Shown piece after piece: positions 26,822-35,446 of a DNA stretch of 64,000 nucleotides; positions within the stretch are counted from its first letter, which is position 1; every line of letters starts with the position of its first letter. A program made the position numbers and the translations under genes. The DNA comes from Mediterraneibacter gnavus ATCC 29149 (GTDB taxonomy: Bacteria > Bacillota > Clostridia > Lachnospirales > Lachnospiraceae): the NCBI RefSeq assembly GCF_008121495.1, contig NZ_CP043051.1:1161001-1225000 (forward strand). The letters run 5' to 3'. The notes below the pieces were generated by a model, which did not search any database, had not been told where the DNA came from, and saw only the letters and a list, made by a program, of their open reading frames with translations.

Positions 26822-27553
26822 ATGCTATACAATATCGATATTAATAAAATGAACAAATTGATGAGCAATAATGAAGATGCACGGCAGATCATCCCGCAGC
26901 TTCTGCGCAATCACCGAAATACAATTTCCACGATCTCACATGAGATTCGCAATCCCCTTACTCTTGTTTCCTCTGCCCTGCAGGTAATGGAAAAACAAAA
27001 TCCGGAGCTCAAAGACATTCCGCACTGGAGCCAGGTAATGGGTGACGTCGATTTTATTATTCAGCTTTTAGAAGAGCTTTCTGCCTTTAACAGCAGCAAT
27101 GAATTGTATTATTCTGTCTTCTCTATAGAACAGCTTTTGAAAAACGTTGCAATCTCTTTTGCAATCTCGCTGGACACAAATGAAGCAGATATTGAATTTT
27201 CCTCTTCTATCTCCGACTCTCTCGGTGAATTTACCGGAGACAAGATCAAACTGCAGGAACTTGTCCTGAACCTGCTGAAAAATGCAGAGGAAGCCATCAC
27301 CGAACAAGGCTCCATTCATCTGGCAGCTTCCCGCAGCGGAGATATCATTACCATCACCTGTACCGATACCGGCTGCGGAATCACTCCGGAGCAGATGGAA
27401 TGTATCTTCCAGCCATTTGTCACCTACAAACCGGGCGGAACCGGACTTGGACTGGCATTCTCCCGCAAGATTGCAGAGGCTCACGAAGGAACTCTCACTG
27501 CTGTTTCCACTCCGCAGGAATCCACTACATTTACCGTTACACTTCCTGTCTAG
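26822..27553 (+). CDS. Orphan cytoplasmic sensor histidine kinase
   Basis: 243 residues from the ATG at 26822 (TTGGAGG upstream; an upstream reading from 26732 would begin before the promoter). The H-box TISHEIRNPLTL is near 42, the N-box LVLNLLKNAEEAI near 148, and the G-boxes are DTGCGI and GGTGLGLAFS. No membrane helix, PAS or GAF domain is present, and no response regulator adjoins. It may serve a phosphorelay such as sporulation initiation (inference). Its last 17 nt overlap the convergent rhomboid gene. Confidence 0.9.
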   Translation: MLYNIDINKMNKLMSNNEDARQIIPQLLRNHRNTISTISHEIRNPLTLVSSALQVMEKQNPELKDIPHWSQVMGDVDFIIQLLEELSAFNSSNELYYSVFSIEQLLKNVAISFAISLDTNEADIEFSSSISDSLGEFTGDKIKLQELVLNLLKNAEEAITEQGSIHLAASRSGDIITITCTDTGCGITPEQMECIFQPFVTYKPGGTGLGLAFSRKIAEAHEGTLTAVSTPQESTTFTVTLPV

Positions 27554-28139
27554 GCACGTTCCTTCCGTGATACAAAAGCACGGCTGTCAGAAATCCACAG
27601 ATCAGCCCGCCCACATGGGCCGCATTGTCTACGCCTGTACTGGTAAAGCCAAAATAAAGACTTAACAGTACCATAAACAGCATCCCTCTTCCGGTGAGCC
27701 TTCCGGCCTTTCCTCTGTTACGAATCACAACCCACAGAAGTGCCCCGAGCAATCCAAAAATTGCTCCGGATGCACCTGCTGAGACTGCCAGATTTCCAGT
27801 GTAAAAATCCATGGCAAGAGAAATCAGATTTGCCCCGATCCCGCTCACAAAATAAATCAGCAAAAATTTAAAACTGCCAATCTCCTTCTCCAGATTCCAC
27901 CCCAATGCACCGAGCATTACCATGTTATTCATCAGATGATCGATCCCAAAATGTAAAAAAATGCAGGTTATCAACCGATAATACTGGGCATCTTCAAAAA
28001 TCAACGGTGGGTACATGGCTCCGTATTTTATCATAAATACCGCATTTTCCGGGTTACCCAGAAATGACAATAGAAAAAAGATTCCCATATTGATCACGAT
28101 CAGTGCCGCTGTACAGACTGTCTGTTTGTTTTTCTGCAA
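27537..28139 (-). CDS. Rhomboid family intramembrane serine protease
   Basis: 200 residues with six membrane helices. The catalytic Ser is in GASGAIFG, the His in AHVGGLICG, and helix 2 carries HFGIDHLMNNMVMLG. It cleaves transmembrane segments within the membrane; the substrate is unknown. A TTG start at 28139 is used: AGAGGG lies 7 nt upstream. It follows the pilus operon, separated by 51 bp containing a small GCGCC/GGCGC hairpin, so partial read-through is possible. Confidence 0.92.
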   Translation of the reverse strand: MQKNKQTVCTAALIVINMGIFFLLSFLGNPENAVFMIKYGAMYPPLIFEDAQYYRLITCIFLHFGIDHLMNNMVMLGALGWNLEKEIGSFKFLLIYFVSGIGANLISLAMDFYTGNLAVSAGASGAIFGLLGALLWVVIRNRGKAGRLTGRGMLFMVLLSLYFGFTSTGVDNAAHVGGLICGFLTAVLLYHGRNVPRQEV

Positions 28140-28190
28140 TTTGAATCCCTCTTTTCCGCGCCCTTCATCAGGCGCAATTTAATACAGTTA

Positions 28191-28991
28191 TTATAAGTGA
28201 GTGGATTCATCTTGTCCATTTGTTTCCAATATCAGATCATCCCAGCTTCCCCATCTTCCAAGTCTCCCTCTGCTGATTTTATGCGCCGCTTTTTTCCAAG
28301 CACTCCATACACCGCCGGATTCCCGGATGACCTCCGTATCCTTTGCTGGTTTATATTCCTCTTCCGTATCCAACGTAAACAGAGAATCAGAAATTTCCTC
28401 TTCTTCCCACGCTTCCTCTGTATCCGGCTCCTCCTCCTCTTCTGCTTCTTCGCATTCTGTACGGTATTCCTGCATAATGGCATCCAGATCATAGTTCTCC
28501 TCAAGTGTTGCTTTATGCAGCTCATAAGCAAGCGTGATCCCCTTCTCATCTTCATAATCCAGCTTTTCTACAAAATACTCTGTCATTCGGTGAAATGATT
28601 CACAGAGCTCCTGTTTCCCTCCAGGCAGATAGCAAAAGAAATATTTCTGTTTTCTGCAAAAAACATATTCCGGTTCTAACAACAGACAGCCCGGATGCAG
28701 CATATACTTTTGCAGCTGCGAAATACTCTCCAGAAGACAATAGATAAACTGCTCAATATCCCCTTTTTGAACCTGCTTGTTTTCAAATAAAACCGCCATG
28801 GAAACTAATCCTGTGATTTCATATGTATACCGGCTCTCTCCATCGATTCCGCAGCCGTTTACTTCCAGAATGCCCGGAATTTTATTTGCTCTCAGCATCG
28901 GCATCTGATAATCTTCCTCATAAATCTCCGGTACATGAATATGCAGACAGATTCTGTTTAATTCTTTTTCATATTTTGTATTCACTTCCAA
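28191..28991 (-). CDS. DUF6382-type protein of the Tad locus
   Basis: 266 residues. The N-terminal 160 residues (CLHIHVPEIYEEDYQMPMLRAN ... FFCYLPGGKQELCESFHRMTEYFVEKLDYEDEKG) resemble the DUF6382 domain found near Firmicute Tad operons. Then comes a Glu-rich stretch (about 185-205) and a basic tail. Relatives often end in an FHA domain, which is not visible here. It follows the TadE-like gene by 6 nt and is the last gene of the pilus operon. Probable cytoplasmic accessory; function unproven. Confidence 0.65.
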   Translation of the reverse strand: MEVNTKYEKELNRICLHIHVPEIYEEDYQMPMLRANKIPGILEVNGCGIDGESRYTYEITGLVSMAVLFENKQVQKGDIEQFIYCLLESISQLQKYMLHPGCLLLEPEYVFCRKQKYFFCYLPGGKQELCESFHRMTEYFVEKLDYEDEKGITLAYELHKATLEENYDLDAIMQEYRTECEEAEEEEEPDTEEAWEEEEISDSLFTLDTEEEYKPAKDTEVIRESGGVWSAWKKAAHKISRGRLGRWGSWDDLILETNGQDESTHL

Positions 28992-28997
28992 CTTCTC

Positions 28998-29393
28998 CTA
29001 TTTTATTGTTTCCAGTTTTTTCTTCAAACGGATCTTTTTCTCCGGATGCGGGATTTTTACCTGTCTTGTTACCCGGATACACATCTTCCCTCTGGTCGCG
29101 GAAATTGTCGTCTCTGCCTCATCATCTGTCACATTCACAGACACCTCCGGCATAGAAAAATAAATAAGTTTCCACCTGATCCGTTCCCTGCAAAACGTCT
29201 CCACATCCGCTTCTTTCGCTTTTGGATTCCGTGCCGTCTGAACCGCTGTCGTAACTGCTTCATATGCCATCCCGTCTAAAATACTTTTATCATGATAATA
29301 AAATGTCGTACGGACAATGATCAGAAATACCAGAAAAATCAACGGCATCACATATGCCATTTCAACTGTGGTACTCCCTTTTACACACCTCAT
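28998..29393 (-). CDS. TadE-like pilus assembly (pseudopilin) protein
   Basis: 131 residues. The N-terminus KGSTTVEMAYVMPLIFLVFLIIV has the Gly followed by a hydrophobic helix with Glu at position +5, the prepilin-peptidase processing pattern of TadE minor pilins. The remainder is a small external domain rich in beta strands. Its 5' end abuts the prepilin peptidase stop (no gap). Confidence 0.82.
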   Translation of the reverse strand: MRCVKGSTTVEMAYVMPLIFLVFLIIVRTTFYYHDKSILDGMAYEAVTTAVQTARNPKAKEADVETFCRERIRWKLIYFSMPEVSVNVTDDEAETTISATRGKMCIRVTRQVKIPHPEKKIRLKKKLETIK

Positions 29394-29825
29394 TTATATC
29401 CCTCCCAGACAGACGATCCCTATATACGCAGCCAGCAAAAACGGAACAAACGGAAATGCCGCATCTTTTTGAAAACCTTTCCTGATCAGCACGTATCCTG
29501 CAAACACTGCTGCCAGAACATATGCCCAGACAAGGAGATACAACACATTCCAAAATCCGAGATACACCCCCGTCACCGCGATCATCAGACTGTCACCATA
29601 TCCGAAAGCCTCCTGTGTCAATCTGCTGATCAGAAGAAACACTCCGCCCACAAGCGCGCCTGTGACCATTAGTACCAGTGGAATTTTTCCATGAAAATAT
29701 CCAAGACTTGCCGAAAGAATCCCACCTGCCGCAATAAGCCAAACCGGTATTTCTCTTTTTCTGATATCCCACATGGAAACAACACATAAATATCCTCCAA
29801 AACAAATTTCTCCTATTTCGTACAT
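29394..29825 (-). CDS. tadV: Prepilin peptidase (A24 / TadV-CpaA type)
   Basis: 143 residues from the ATG at 29825, which has AGAGGGGG 9 nt upstream and overlaps the preceding stop by 13 nt. The two catalytic aspartates are in WDIRKREIPVW and GYGDSLM. It has several membrane helices and no methyltransferase domain, as usual for Tad systems. It removes the leader of the Flp and TadE-type pilins. Confidence 0.88.
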   Translation of the reverse strand: MYEIGEICFGGYLCVVSMWDIRKREIPVWLIAAGGILSASLGYFHGKIPLVLMVTGALVGGVFLLISRLTQEAFGYGDSLMIAVTGVYLGFWNVLYLLVWAYVLAAVFAGYVLIRKGFQKDAAFPFVPFLLAAYIGIVCLGGI

Positions 29826-30613
29826 CGTGAACATCCCCCTCTTCCTATCACCCTTGATTTCTGAACCGCATAAATCGTCCGGTTCAGACCGCCGCATGTG
29901 AGTGAGTTGTGATACTTGCCCCCTGTATTTGTAATATAAACTCCTGCCATTGCACTTCCATGGACACATTTGTCACATTTATAATATCTTCCGCCGTCTT
30001 CGTTCCGAATTCCGTCCAGGTCTGCATAAGGGATAAACCTGACAGAAAGCTGCAGATACGTACACTGATAATCTTCATGATAAACCAGCCCTGTTTTTGT
30101 AATATAGACGATCTGTTCATCTCCTGACTCCAGACCTTTCTTCTGAAATCCGTTCCAACTGCTGAATTTCATTTCTTCCTTATATTCTGCAGACAGATTT
30201 CCAAACTGTAAAAACGGAAGCCGGATTCCGTATCGTACAACAACATTCAGCTCATTCCCATTGGGATTACAATATGATCCCGCACATTGTATCCCTTTAC
30301 TTCCACCGCTCACAATACTGTTCTCCAGACGCTTTGCTCCAATACTCCTGACAATTTCCGATTCCAGCTTCGATGTATTTAAGACCGGAACAAGTGCTGT
30401 ATCTTCCGTACAGATCTTGGACGCATGAACTGCCGCTGCCCGAATGGTTGTCTGCACATTATGAATTTCAATAAAATAGATCAGACATACTACCGCAAAA
30501 AAGAAGATCGGTACGCTAAGCGCTGCTTCTACAGTAATACTTCCTCCCGCCCCCGGCACAGATGCCCGTTTTAGATTCTTATTGGATGGTTTTTGATTTG
30601 ATTGTGTCATCAT
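29813..30613 (-). CDS. TadE-like protein with tandem cysteine modules
   Basis: 266 residues. A pilin-like N-terminus GGSITVEAALSVPIFFFAVVCLIYF (about 25-48) is followed by an external domain. The C-terminal 100 residues contain two similar modules, VYITKTGLVYHEDYQCTYL...YYKCDKC and VYITNTGGKYHNSLTCGGL...GGCSRC, each with YH-x5-C-x2-L and a later C-x2-C. These may bind metal or form disulphides; their role in a pilus protein is not known to me. It is translationally coupled to the prepilin peptidase gene. Confidence 0.78.
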   Translation of the reverse strand: MMTQSNQKPSNKNLKRASVPGAGGSITVEAALSVPIFFFAVVCLIYFIEIHNVQTTIRAAAVHASKICTEDTALVPVLNTSKLESEIVRSIGAKRLENSIVSGGSKGIQCAGSYCNPNGNELNVVVRYGIRLPFLQFGNLSAEYKEEMKFSSWNGFQKKGLESGDEQIVYITKTGLVYHEDYQCTYLQLSVRFIPYADLDGIRNEDGGRYYKCDKCVHGSAMAGVYITNTGGKYHNSLTCGGLNRTIYAVQKSRVIGRGGCSRCTK

Positions 30614-30702
30614 TTTTCCTTTCTTTAAAATTTGTGAGTGTCTCTGCCAGAGGGGACGTTTCGGCAGTAGATCCGGGCACCTGTGCCGGGTGCGGGAGTT
30701 GT

Positions 30703-32070
30703 TTATTCATATCCGAAATAGAGTGGAAATTCATAAGATAACCCGTTTCTGATCTGAACAAGGTTTTGCAGTCTGAGCTTTGTTACACATGCATCTGCAC
30801 GAAAAAAGGCAAGTCCTTTTTCATAGATCAGATTTTGCTCCACCCGATCCAGCGTACGCATGGTAAGATGATCTCCATTTTCTAAAAACAACAGCATTCT
30901 CAGATAACTTTTGTAATCCCATCCATCTGTTACATCAGCCCCTTCCTGTGTATCTTCACTGGTTCCCATCTTCATCAGGGAAGAGAGCGACAGCTGCCAG
31001 TTCTCTGCTGTTTTTACCAGAGCAACGCGTTTTCCGGACATCAGAGAACGTAAATCCATGACACTTTCCCCGAATGCCCACGCTGCCAGCAATACCTGTT
31101 TGACTACAGGCTCCAGCATCGGAAGCGCTACTGCCGTTGCAAGCGCCAATGCCATAGCTCCTGCCTCCGCCTGTTTTGCTGTATCCGTCTGCAGATATAC
31201 AAAATTCAGCCCCATCCGGATCAAAAGCAGCTTGTTCAGCACCGCCTCCAGATTTTCCTGATCAGATGTCTTTCCCTCCAGAAGATATTCCACTTCATAG
31301 GCAAGCGATCGTTTTTCTTTTTCTTCTTCCACAGCATTTCCGAATTTTTTAAGAATGTACTCATGAAATAACAGCTTTTTTGTAATCTCATCCACATCGC
31401 TTCTGACCGAAAATGTCCCCCTCCCTACCCGCAGCGCCCGGGAGGAAGCCTGTTCTTCCCCTCGGATCTGCTTTTGGGAAACCTGCTTTTCTTTCGGAAA
31501 TACCAGGCTGATCAGACCCGACTTTTTCAACTGTTCGATGTGGGGAAGCGGATTATTTTCCATCGGAAGAGAGCTCTGATTCTGATTCAACATATCATCC
31601 AGTTCTTCCAGACTCTGATTACTCTCATCCTTTGTCTGTTCCCCGGTAATTTCCTGCTGTTCCCACTTTTCTGCCAGGGCCCCCAATCCTTGAATAATCG
31701 AAATCCCATACAGATCTTCCATATATTTGACAGCTCCTTCCCGAAATGCCTGTCCGTTTTGATCTGTGAGAAATTGAATCCCTTCTACTTCCGGCCAGAC
31801 CCCTGACGCTCCATAATAGTGCATTCTGTCGATCAGCTGTTTCTCTGAGAAATTACCGGTCTCATAACTTCCCTCCACCGCAAAAATTCCATACTCCTCC
31901 AATAATTCCTTCTGATATTCTCCAAATACCGAATACACCGCACGATCCATATCCAGCCTTGCCTGATTTTTCTCTGCCTGAACAAATGCACTTTCCAGAA
32001 TTGCTGTTACAAATGAGATCATCAGTACAAATATCAGGCTTAAAAATGCTGTGATCTCCCCTTTTTTCAC
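30703..32070 (-). CDS. DUF5702 / TadG-like membrane protein of the Tad locus
   Basis: About 455 residues from the GTG at 32070, one base after the Flp stop; a TTG at 32106 inside the Flp gene is possible but has no SD. One N-terminal membrane helix (ITAFLSLIFVLMISFVTAILES) is followed by a long external part with ARLDMDRAVYSVFGEYQKELLEEYGIFAV, typical of DUF5702 proteins of Firmicute Tad operons. It probably occupies the TadG position at the pilus base (inference). The 89-bp gap to the next gene contains a short GC-rich hairpin. Confidence 0.75.
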   Translation of the reverse strand: MKKGEITAFLSLIFVLMISFVTAILESAFVQAEKNQARLDMDRAVYSVFGEYQKELLEEYGIFAVEGSYETGNFSEKQLIDRMHYYGASGVWPEVEGIQFLTDQNGQAFREGAVKYMEDLYGISIIQGLGALAEKWEQQEITGEQTKDESNQSLEELDDMLNQNQSSLPMENNPLPHIEQLKKSGLISLVFPKEKQVSQKQIRGEEQASSRALRVGRGTFSVRSDVDEITKKLLFHEYILKKFGNAVEEEKEKRSLAYEVEYLLEGKTSDQENLEAVLNKLLLIRMGLNFVYLQTDTAKQAEAGAMALALATAVALPMLEPVVKQVLLAAWAFGESVMDLRSLMSGKRVALVKTAENWQLSLSSLMKMGTSEDTQEGADVTDGWDYKSYLRMLLFLENGDHLTMRTLDRVEQNLIYEKGLAFFRADACVTKLRLQNLVQIRNGLSYEFPLYFGYE

Positions 32071-32071
32071 G

Positions 32072-32275
32072 TTAGATTCCCGCACTTTCACTTGTGATCT
32101 TTTCAAAAATATCGTTGACCAGCGTCGTCAGCTGTGTTTTAAATATCAAGACGAGTGCAATGATAACCACCAATATCAATATCATCTCCACGACTGACAG
32201 CCCGGTTTCTGCCTGCATCTCTGCCACAAACATCTGCACCCGTTCTCTCATGCTCTCTGTAAATTTTCTCAACAT
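32072..32275 (-). CDS. flp: Flp-type class IVb pilin
   Basis: 67 residues. The prepilin site is TG|LSVVEMILILVVIIALVLIF: Gly before the cut, Glu at +5, then a continuous hydrophobic helix. It is the probable major subunit of a thin adhesive pilus. It is the only such gene in the locus and lies 20 nt after tadC. Confidence 0.85.
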   Translation of the reverse strand: MLRKFTESMRERVQMFVAEMQAETGLSVVEMILILVVIIALVLIFKTQLTTLVNDIFEKITSESAGI

Positions 32276-32295
32276 ATCGTCCTCTTCCTTTCTTC

Positions 32296-33519
32296 TTAAA
32301 TCTGAATCGTCAAAAATGCCGGTACAACAATGATCATCAGCACCACTCCCAGCATCAGAAACATCGGTCCCAGCAGTCTGGTACTGGTCTCTTCTCCCAG
32401 TTTTCTGGCTGCTGCTTTTCGCTCTTCAAACGCTCCCGCCGCTTCTCTCTGAAGTAATTCTGCCAGTCCCTTTGTTCCTTTTCTTAAATTCTGAGACAGC
32501 ATCACCGCAAATTTACGATAGACCGGAAGCCCGCACCGCATTCCAAAATGCTCATAGCATTCACTCTCCGGAGTTCCTCTCTGCATTTCCCGCATGGTAT
32601 AGACCATCTCCTCATACACATATCTCGTATTTTCCTGCTGCCGATAAACCGATGCAATCTGAAACCACGCTCTTCGTGCAGGCATTCCGGCTCCCAGATA
32701 CAATGTAAATGTACTGATAAATTCCGGATAATCCATTGCCAGCTGATGTCGGCGTGCCTTCTTTTTCTGGATTTCATTCTGTTTTTCCAGCACCAGCATC
32801 AGGGCCGCTGCCACAATCCCCAGTACAAAGATTCCCACACTTCTCATATCTTTTGCATAATGCCAGGATATTGTTTTTCCTTCAATTTCATCCGGAAGCA
32901 CCACATACCCGGATTCACGGTCTGTCTCATCTGCTTCCTTCATTTTCTTTTCCAGCTGTCTTTGAAACTGCCCGGAATCATCCAGCTTTGGCGGAAACAC
33001 TCTTGCCGAAAACTGATGCTCTGCCTTTGCATCTCCGTATGTGAGTAATGCTTTTAACTCAATGATCCTTCCCTCTTCCGACAGATTTTTATCCTGCAGT
33101 TCGCCAAGAATGTTTACTGTCTGGTAATCACTTAACTCCCAGGATACCTCGATTCCCGTATCCGGTACTGTTTTTACAAGATTCAGATCATACCTCACTT
33201 CATCCAGACTCTTATTTTCCCCAAGTATAAGCGTTTCCAGCTTTTTCCCTGCTGTGTCAAATACTCTTTGCAATTCTTCCTGTGTATACGACTGTTCCTG
33301 TATTTCCACAGTGATTTTCGCTTTCTGATCTTTTGTTTTTGCGACCAGCTTTTGATTTTTCTCCCCCTGTCCGTGTTCATTCCGTTTTAATATACTGCTT
33401 CCGGATTTGTTTTGTGGAATTTTCCGAAAATTATCAGTCGCATATAAGGCTCCCGCCAGAATCGTAAACACTGCGATCACCAGTACTGCCTTTTGATATC
33501 CTTTTCTTTCTGTTTTCAT
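32296..33519 (-). CDS. tadC: TadC-like type II secretion F domain protein
   Basis: 407 residues. N-terminal membrane anchor, then an external region (about 40-230, charged and rich in Lys/Gln) that is longer than in classical TadC, a second helix near 230, and the T2SSF domain (MDYPEFISTFTLYLGAGMPARRAWFQIA...) with the terminal helix LGPMFLMLGVVLMIIVVPAF. It works with TadB as the inner-membrane platform for pilus assembly. SD AAGGGGATGGT precedes the ATG. Confidence 0.82.
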   Translation of the reverse strand: MKTERKGYQKAVLVIAVFTILAGALYATDNFRKIPQNKSGSSILKRNEHGQGEKNQKLVAKTKDQKAKITVEIQEQSYTQEELQRVFDTAGKKLETLILGENKSLDEVRYDLNLVKTVPDTGIEVSWELSDYQTVNILGELQDKNLSEEGRIIELKALLTYGDAKAEHQFSARVFPPKLDDSGQFQRQLEKKMKEADETDRESGYVVLPDEIEGKTISWHYAKDMRSVGIFVLGIVAAALMLVLEKQNEIQKKKARRHQLAMDYPEFISTFTLYLGAGMPARRAWFQIASVYRQQENTRYVYEEMVYTMREMQRGTPESECYEHFGMRCGLPVYRKFAVMLSQNLRKGTKGLAELLQREAAGAFEERKAAARKLGEETSTRLLGPMFLMLGVVLMIIVVPAFLTIQI

Positions 33520-33528
33520 ACCATCCCC

Positions 33529-34284
33529 TTACACCTCGATTTGTGTCATTTTTTTGCCCAGCTGATAAGCTGTCAGATATACCATCAGGCAGATTGTCAT
33601 AAACAAAGTGCCTGCAAGATTTCCGTAAAGCACTGCCATAAACTCAGGAAATGCGCTTCTCATATACAGAATAATTACAAACGGAATCACACACATGATC
33701 TTAAATTCCAGCTTTTTTGAAGTGAGCATCACCTGTATTTCTCTTTCAACTTCCATTTTTTCTCCGATTGCGTCTGCCGCATGCCGAATAATGGCAATAC
33801 TGTCTCCTCCCAGACGTTTTGCAGCGCCAAATACCGTTACAAAATTTTCCACATCTTCCTCTTTCACACGATCGGCAAACTGCTTCATCACTTCTTCTGC
33901 TGTCATATTCAGATCCAGCTGATGGACCATTGTTTCATATTCCTTTATAATTCGTGTTTTTTTCTTGTAAATGGGGCAGATTTCTTTCCACGTTTCCCGG
34001 ATTGCATTTTCCACAGAATACCCGACTTTTAAAATTGCGGACAATGTCTGTATGCTCTCGCGAAACTGTTCTCTGAATTCCTCTTTCTTCTGTTTACAGC
34101 ACTCTTCTTCCCAGTTCTTCACATAGAGCAATGCGATCGGAACCATCAAGATCCACGCTGTCCAATGATCATAAAACAGATAGGCCGTCATCCCCGTGAT
34201 CAGAATTCCTCTACCCGCTGCCGCCATGTATTCCCGTTTCTGAATATCCTGCTGCCAGCAGTTTTTCTCTCTGAGTGATTTCAT
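33529..34284 (-). CDS. tadB: TadB-like pilus assembly platform protein
   Basis: 251 residues: two N-terminal helices (about 26-57), then a T2SSF domain (EQFRESIQTLSAILKVGYSVENAIRETWKEICPIYK ... FVTVFGAAKRLGGDSIAIIRHAADAI) and two C-terminal helices. The start at 34284 overlaps cpaF by 74 nt; an ATG at 34227 is an alternative but would remove conserved-looking N-terminal residues. Partner of TadC. Confidence 0.82.
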   Translation of the reverse strand: MKSLREKNCWQQDIQKREYMAAAGRGILITGMTAYLFYDHWTAWILMVPIALLYVKNWEEECCKQKKEEFREQFRESIQTLSAILKVGYSVENAIRETWKEICPIYKKKTRIIKEYETMVHQLDLNMTAEEVMKQFADRVKEEDVENFVTVFGAAKRLGGDSIAIIRHAADAIGEKMEVEREIQVMLTSKKLEFKIMCVIPFVIILYMRSAFPEFMAVLYGNLAGTLFMTICLMVYLTAYQLGKKMTQIEV

Positions 34285-35446
34285 TTTCCTTCATAAGAGT
34301 TCCTTTAATTTTTCCATCTTCCATTCCCTCCTCCTGAAATTTATATAATGTCTGTAACTGAATCCTTCCATTCTCATACCCAAGTACTTCTGTAATCTCC
34401 AGTACTTTTCTGCTCTTATCCCGGAGTCTTCCGAGATGAATGATAACGTCCAGAGCAGAAGCGATCTGCTGCTGAATCGCGATCAGAGGCAATTCAATCC
34501 CCATCAGCATCATCGTCTCCAATCTGTGAAGCATATCCATCGGATTGTTGGCATGACCGGTAGACATTGAACCACTATGGCCGTTAAGCATTGCTGAAGA
34601 TATCATGTCCACTGTTTCATCACCTCTGACTTCCCCCACAATGATCCGATCCGGTCTCATACGAAGTGCTGACTTGATCAGGTCACGGATCGTCACCGCC
34701 CCTTCTCCTTCCAGGTTTGCGTTTCTCGCTTCCAGTCTGACCAGATTCGAAACACCCTTGATCTGGAGCTCCGCATTGTCTTCAATTGTAATAATTCGTT
34801 CATCTTTTGGAATATAGTCTGATAACGCATTGAGAAATGTTGTCTTACCGGAGCCTGTCCCTCCGCTGACAAAAATGTTATATTTTGATTCCACAAGAAT
34901 TTTTAAGAAATTTACCGCTTCCTGACTGATACTTCCCCAGTCGATCAGCTGTTTCATTGTAACGGCCTCTTTTGGAAATTTTCGAATCGTCATGATCGGA
35001 CCGTTTAATGCCACCGGACGCAGTACAACATTTACACGGGAACCGTCCTCCAGTCTCGCATCTACGATGGGAGATGCTTCATTGACATAGCGATTCGCAC
35101 CTGCCGCAATCTGCTGGATCACATCTTCCAGCTTTGCAACTGACACAAATCTGCGATCTGACTCAAAAATACGCCCCGCTTTTTCCAGAAAAATATGATC
35201 CGTCCCATTGATCATGATTTCCGTGATCTCATCATCTTCGATCAACTCCTGCAGAATATCCAGTTTCCGGAACGCATTAAACAACTCTTTGCTGATCCGT
35301 ATCTTTTCCTGAAGCGGAATAAACTCTTCTTTTGAAGCCTCCTCCAACACTTCATGAATCAGCTCCTGCAGTTCCTCGTCTTCCATATCGCAGGTCATAT
35401 CCATCTTTTCAATCACCCGGTCATATAATCGCTCTGTGTTTCTCAT
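34211..35446 (-). CDS. cpaF: CpaF/TadA pilus assembly ATPase
   Basis: 411 residues. Walker A GGTGSGKTTFLNAL (near 195), Asp box and Walker B RPDRIIVGEVRGDE, and the His-box region STGHANNPMDMLHRLE are intact. It is the hexameric motor that drives Flp pilus extension. Its ATG overlaps the stop of the CpaE-like gene by 4 nt, indicating translational coupling. Confidence 0.92.
   Translation of the reverse strand: MRNTERLYDRVIEKMDMTCDMEDEELQELIHEVLEEASKEEFIPLQEKIRISKELFNAFRKLDILQELIEDDEITEIMINGTDHIFLEKAGRIFESDRRFVSVAKLEDVIQQIAAGANRYVNEASPIVDARLEDGSRVNVVLRPVALNGPIMTIRKFPKEAVTMKQLIDWGSISQEAVNFLKILVESKYNIFVSGGTGSGKTTFLNALSDYIPKDERIITIEDNAELQIKGVSNLVRLEARNANLEGEGAVTIRDLIKSALRMRPDRIIVGEVRGDETVDMISSAMLNGHSGSMSTGHANNPMDMLHRLETMMLMGIELPLIAIQQQIASALDVIIHLGRLRDKSRKVLEITEVLGYENGRIQLQTLYKFQEEGMEDGKIKGTLMKENEITQREKLLAAGYSETGIHGGSG

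Noticed and set aside
27537..27553. Frameshift suspected where the kinase and rhomboid genes overlap
   Set aside because: Both proteins are full length; the overlap is simply two convergent 3' ends, as also seen at 43403-43422.
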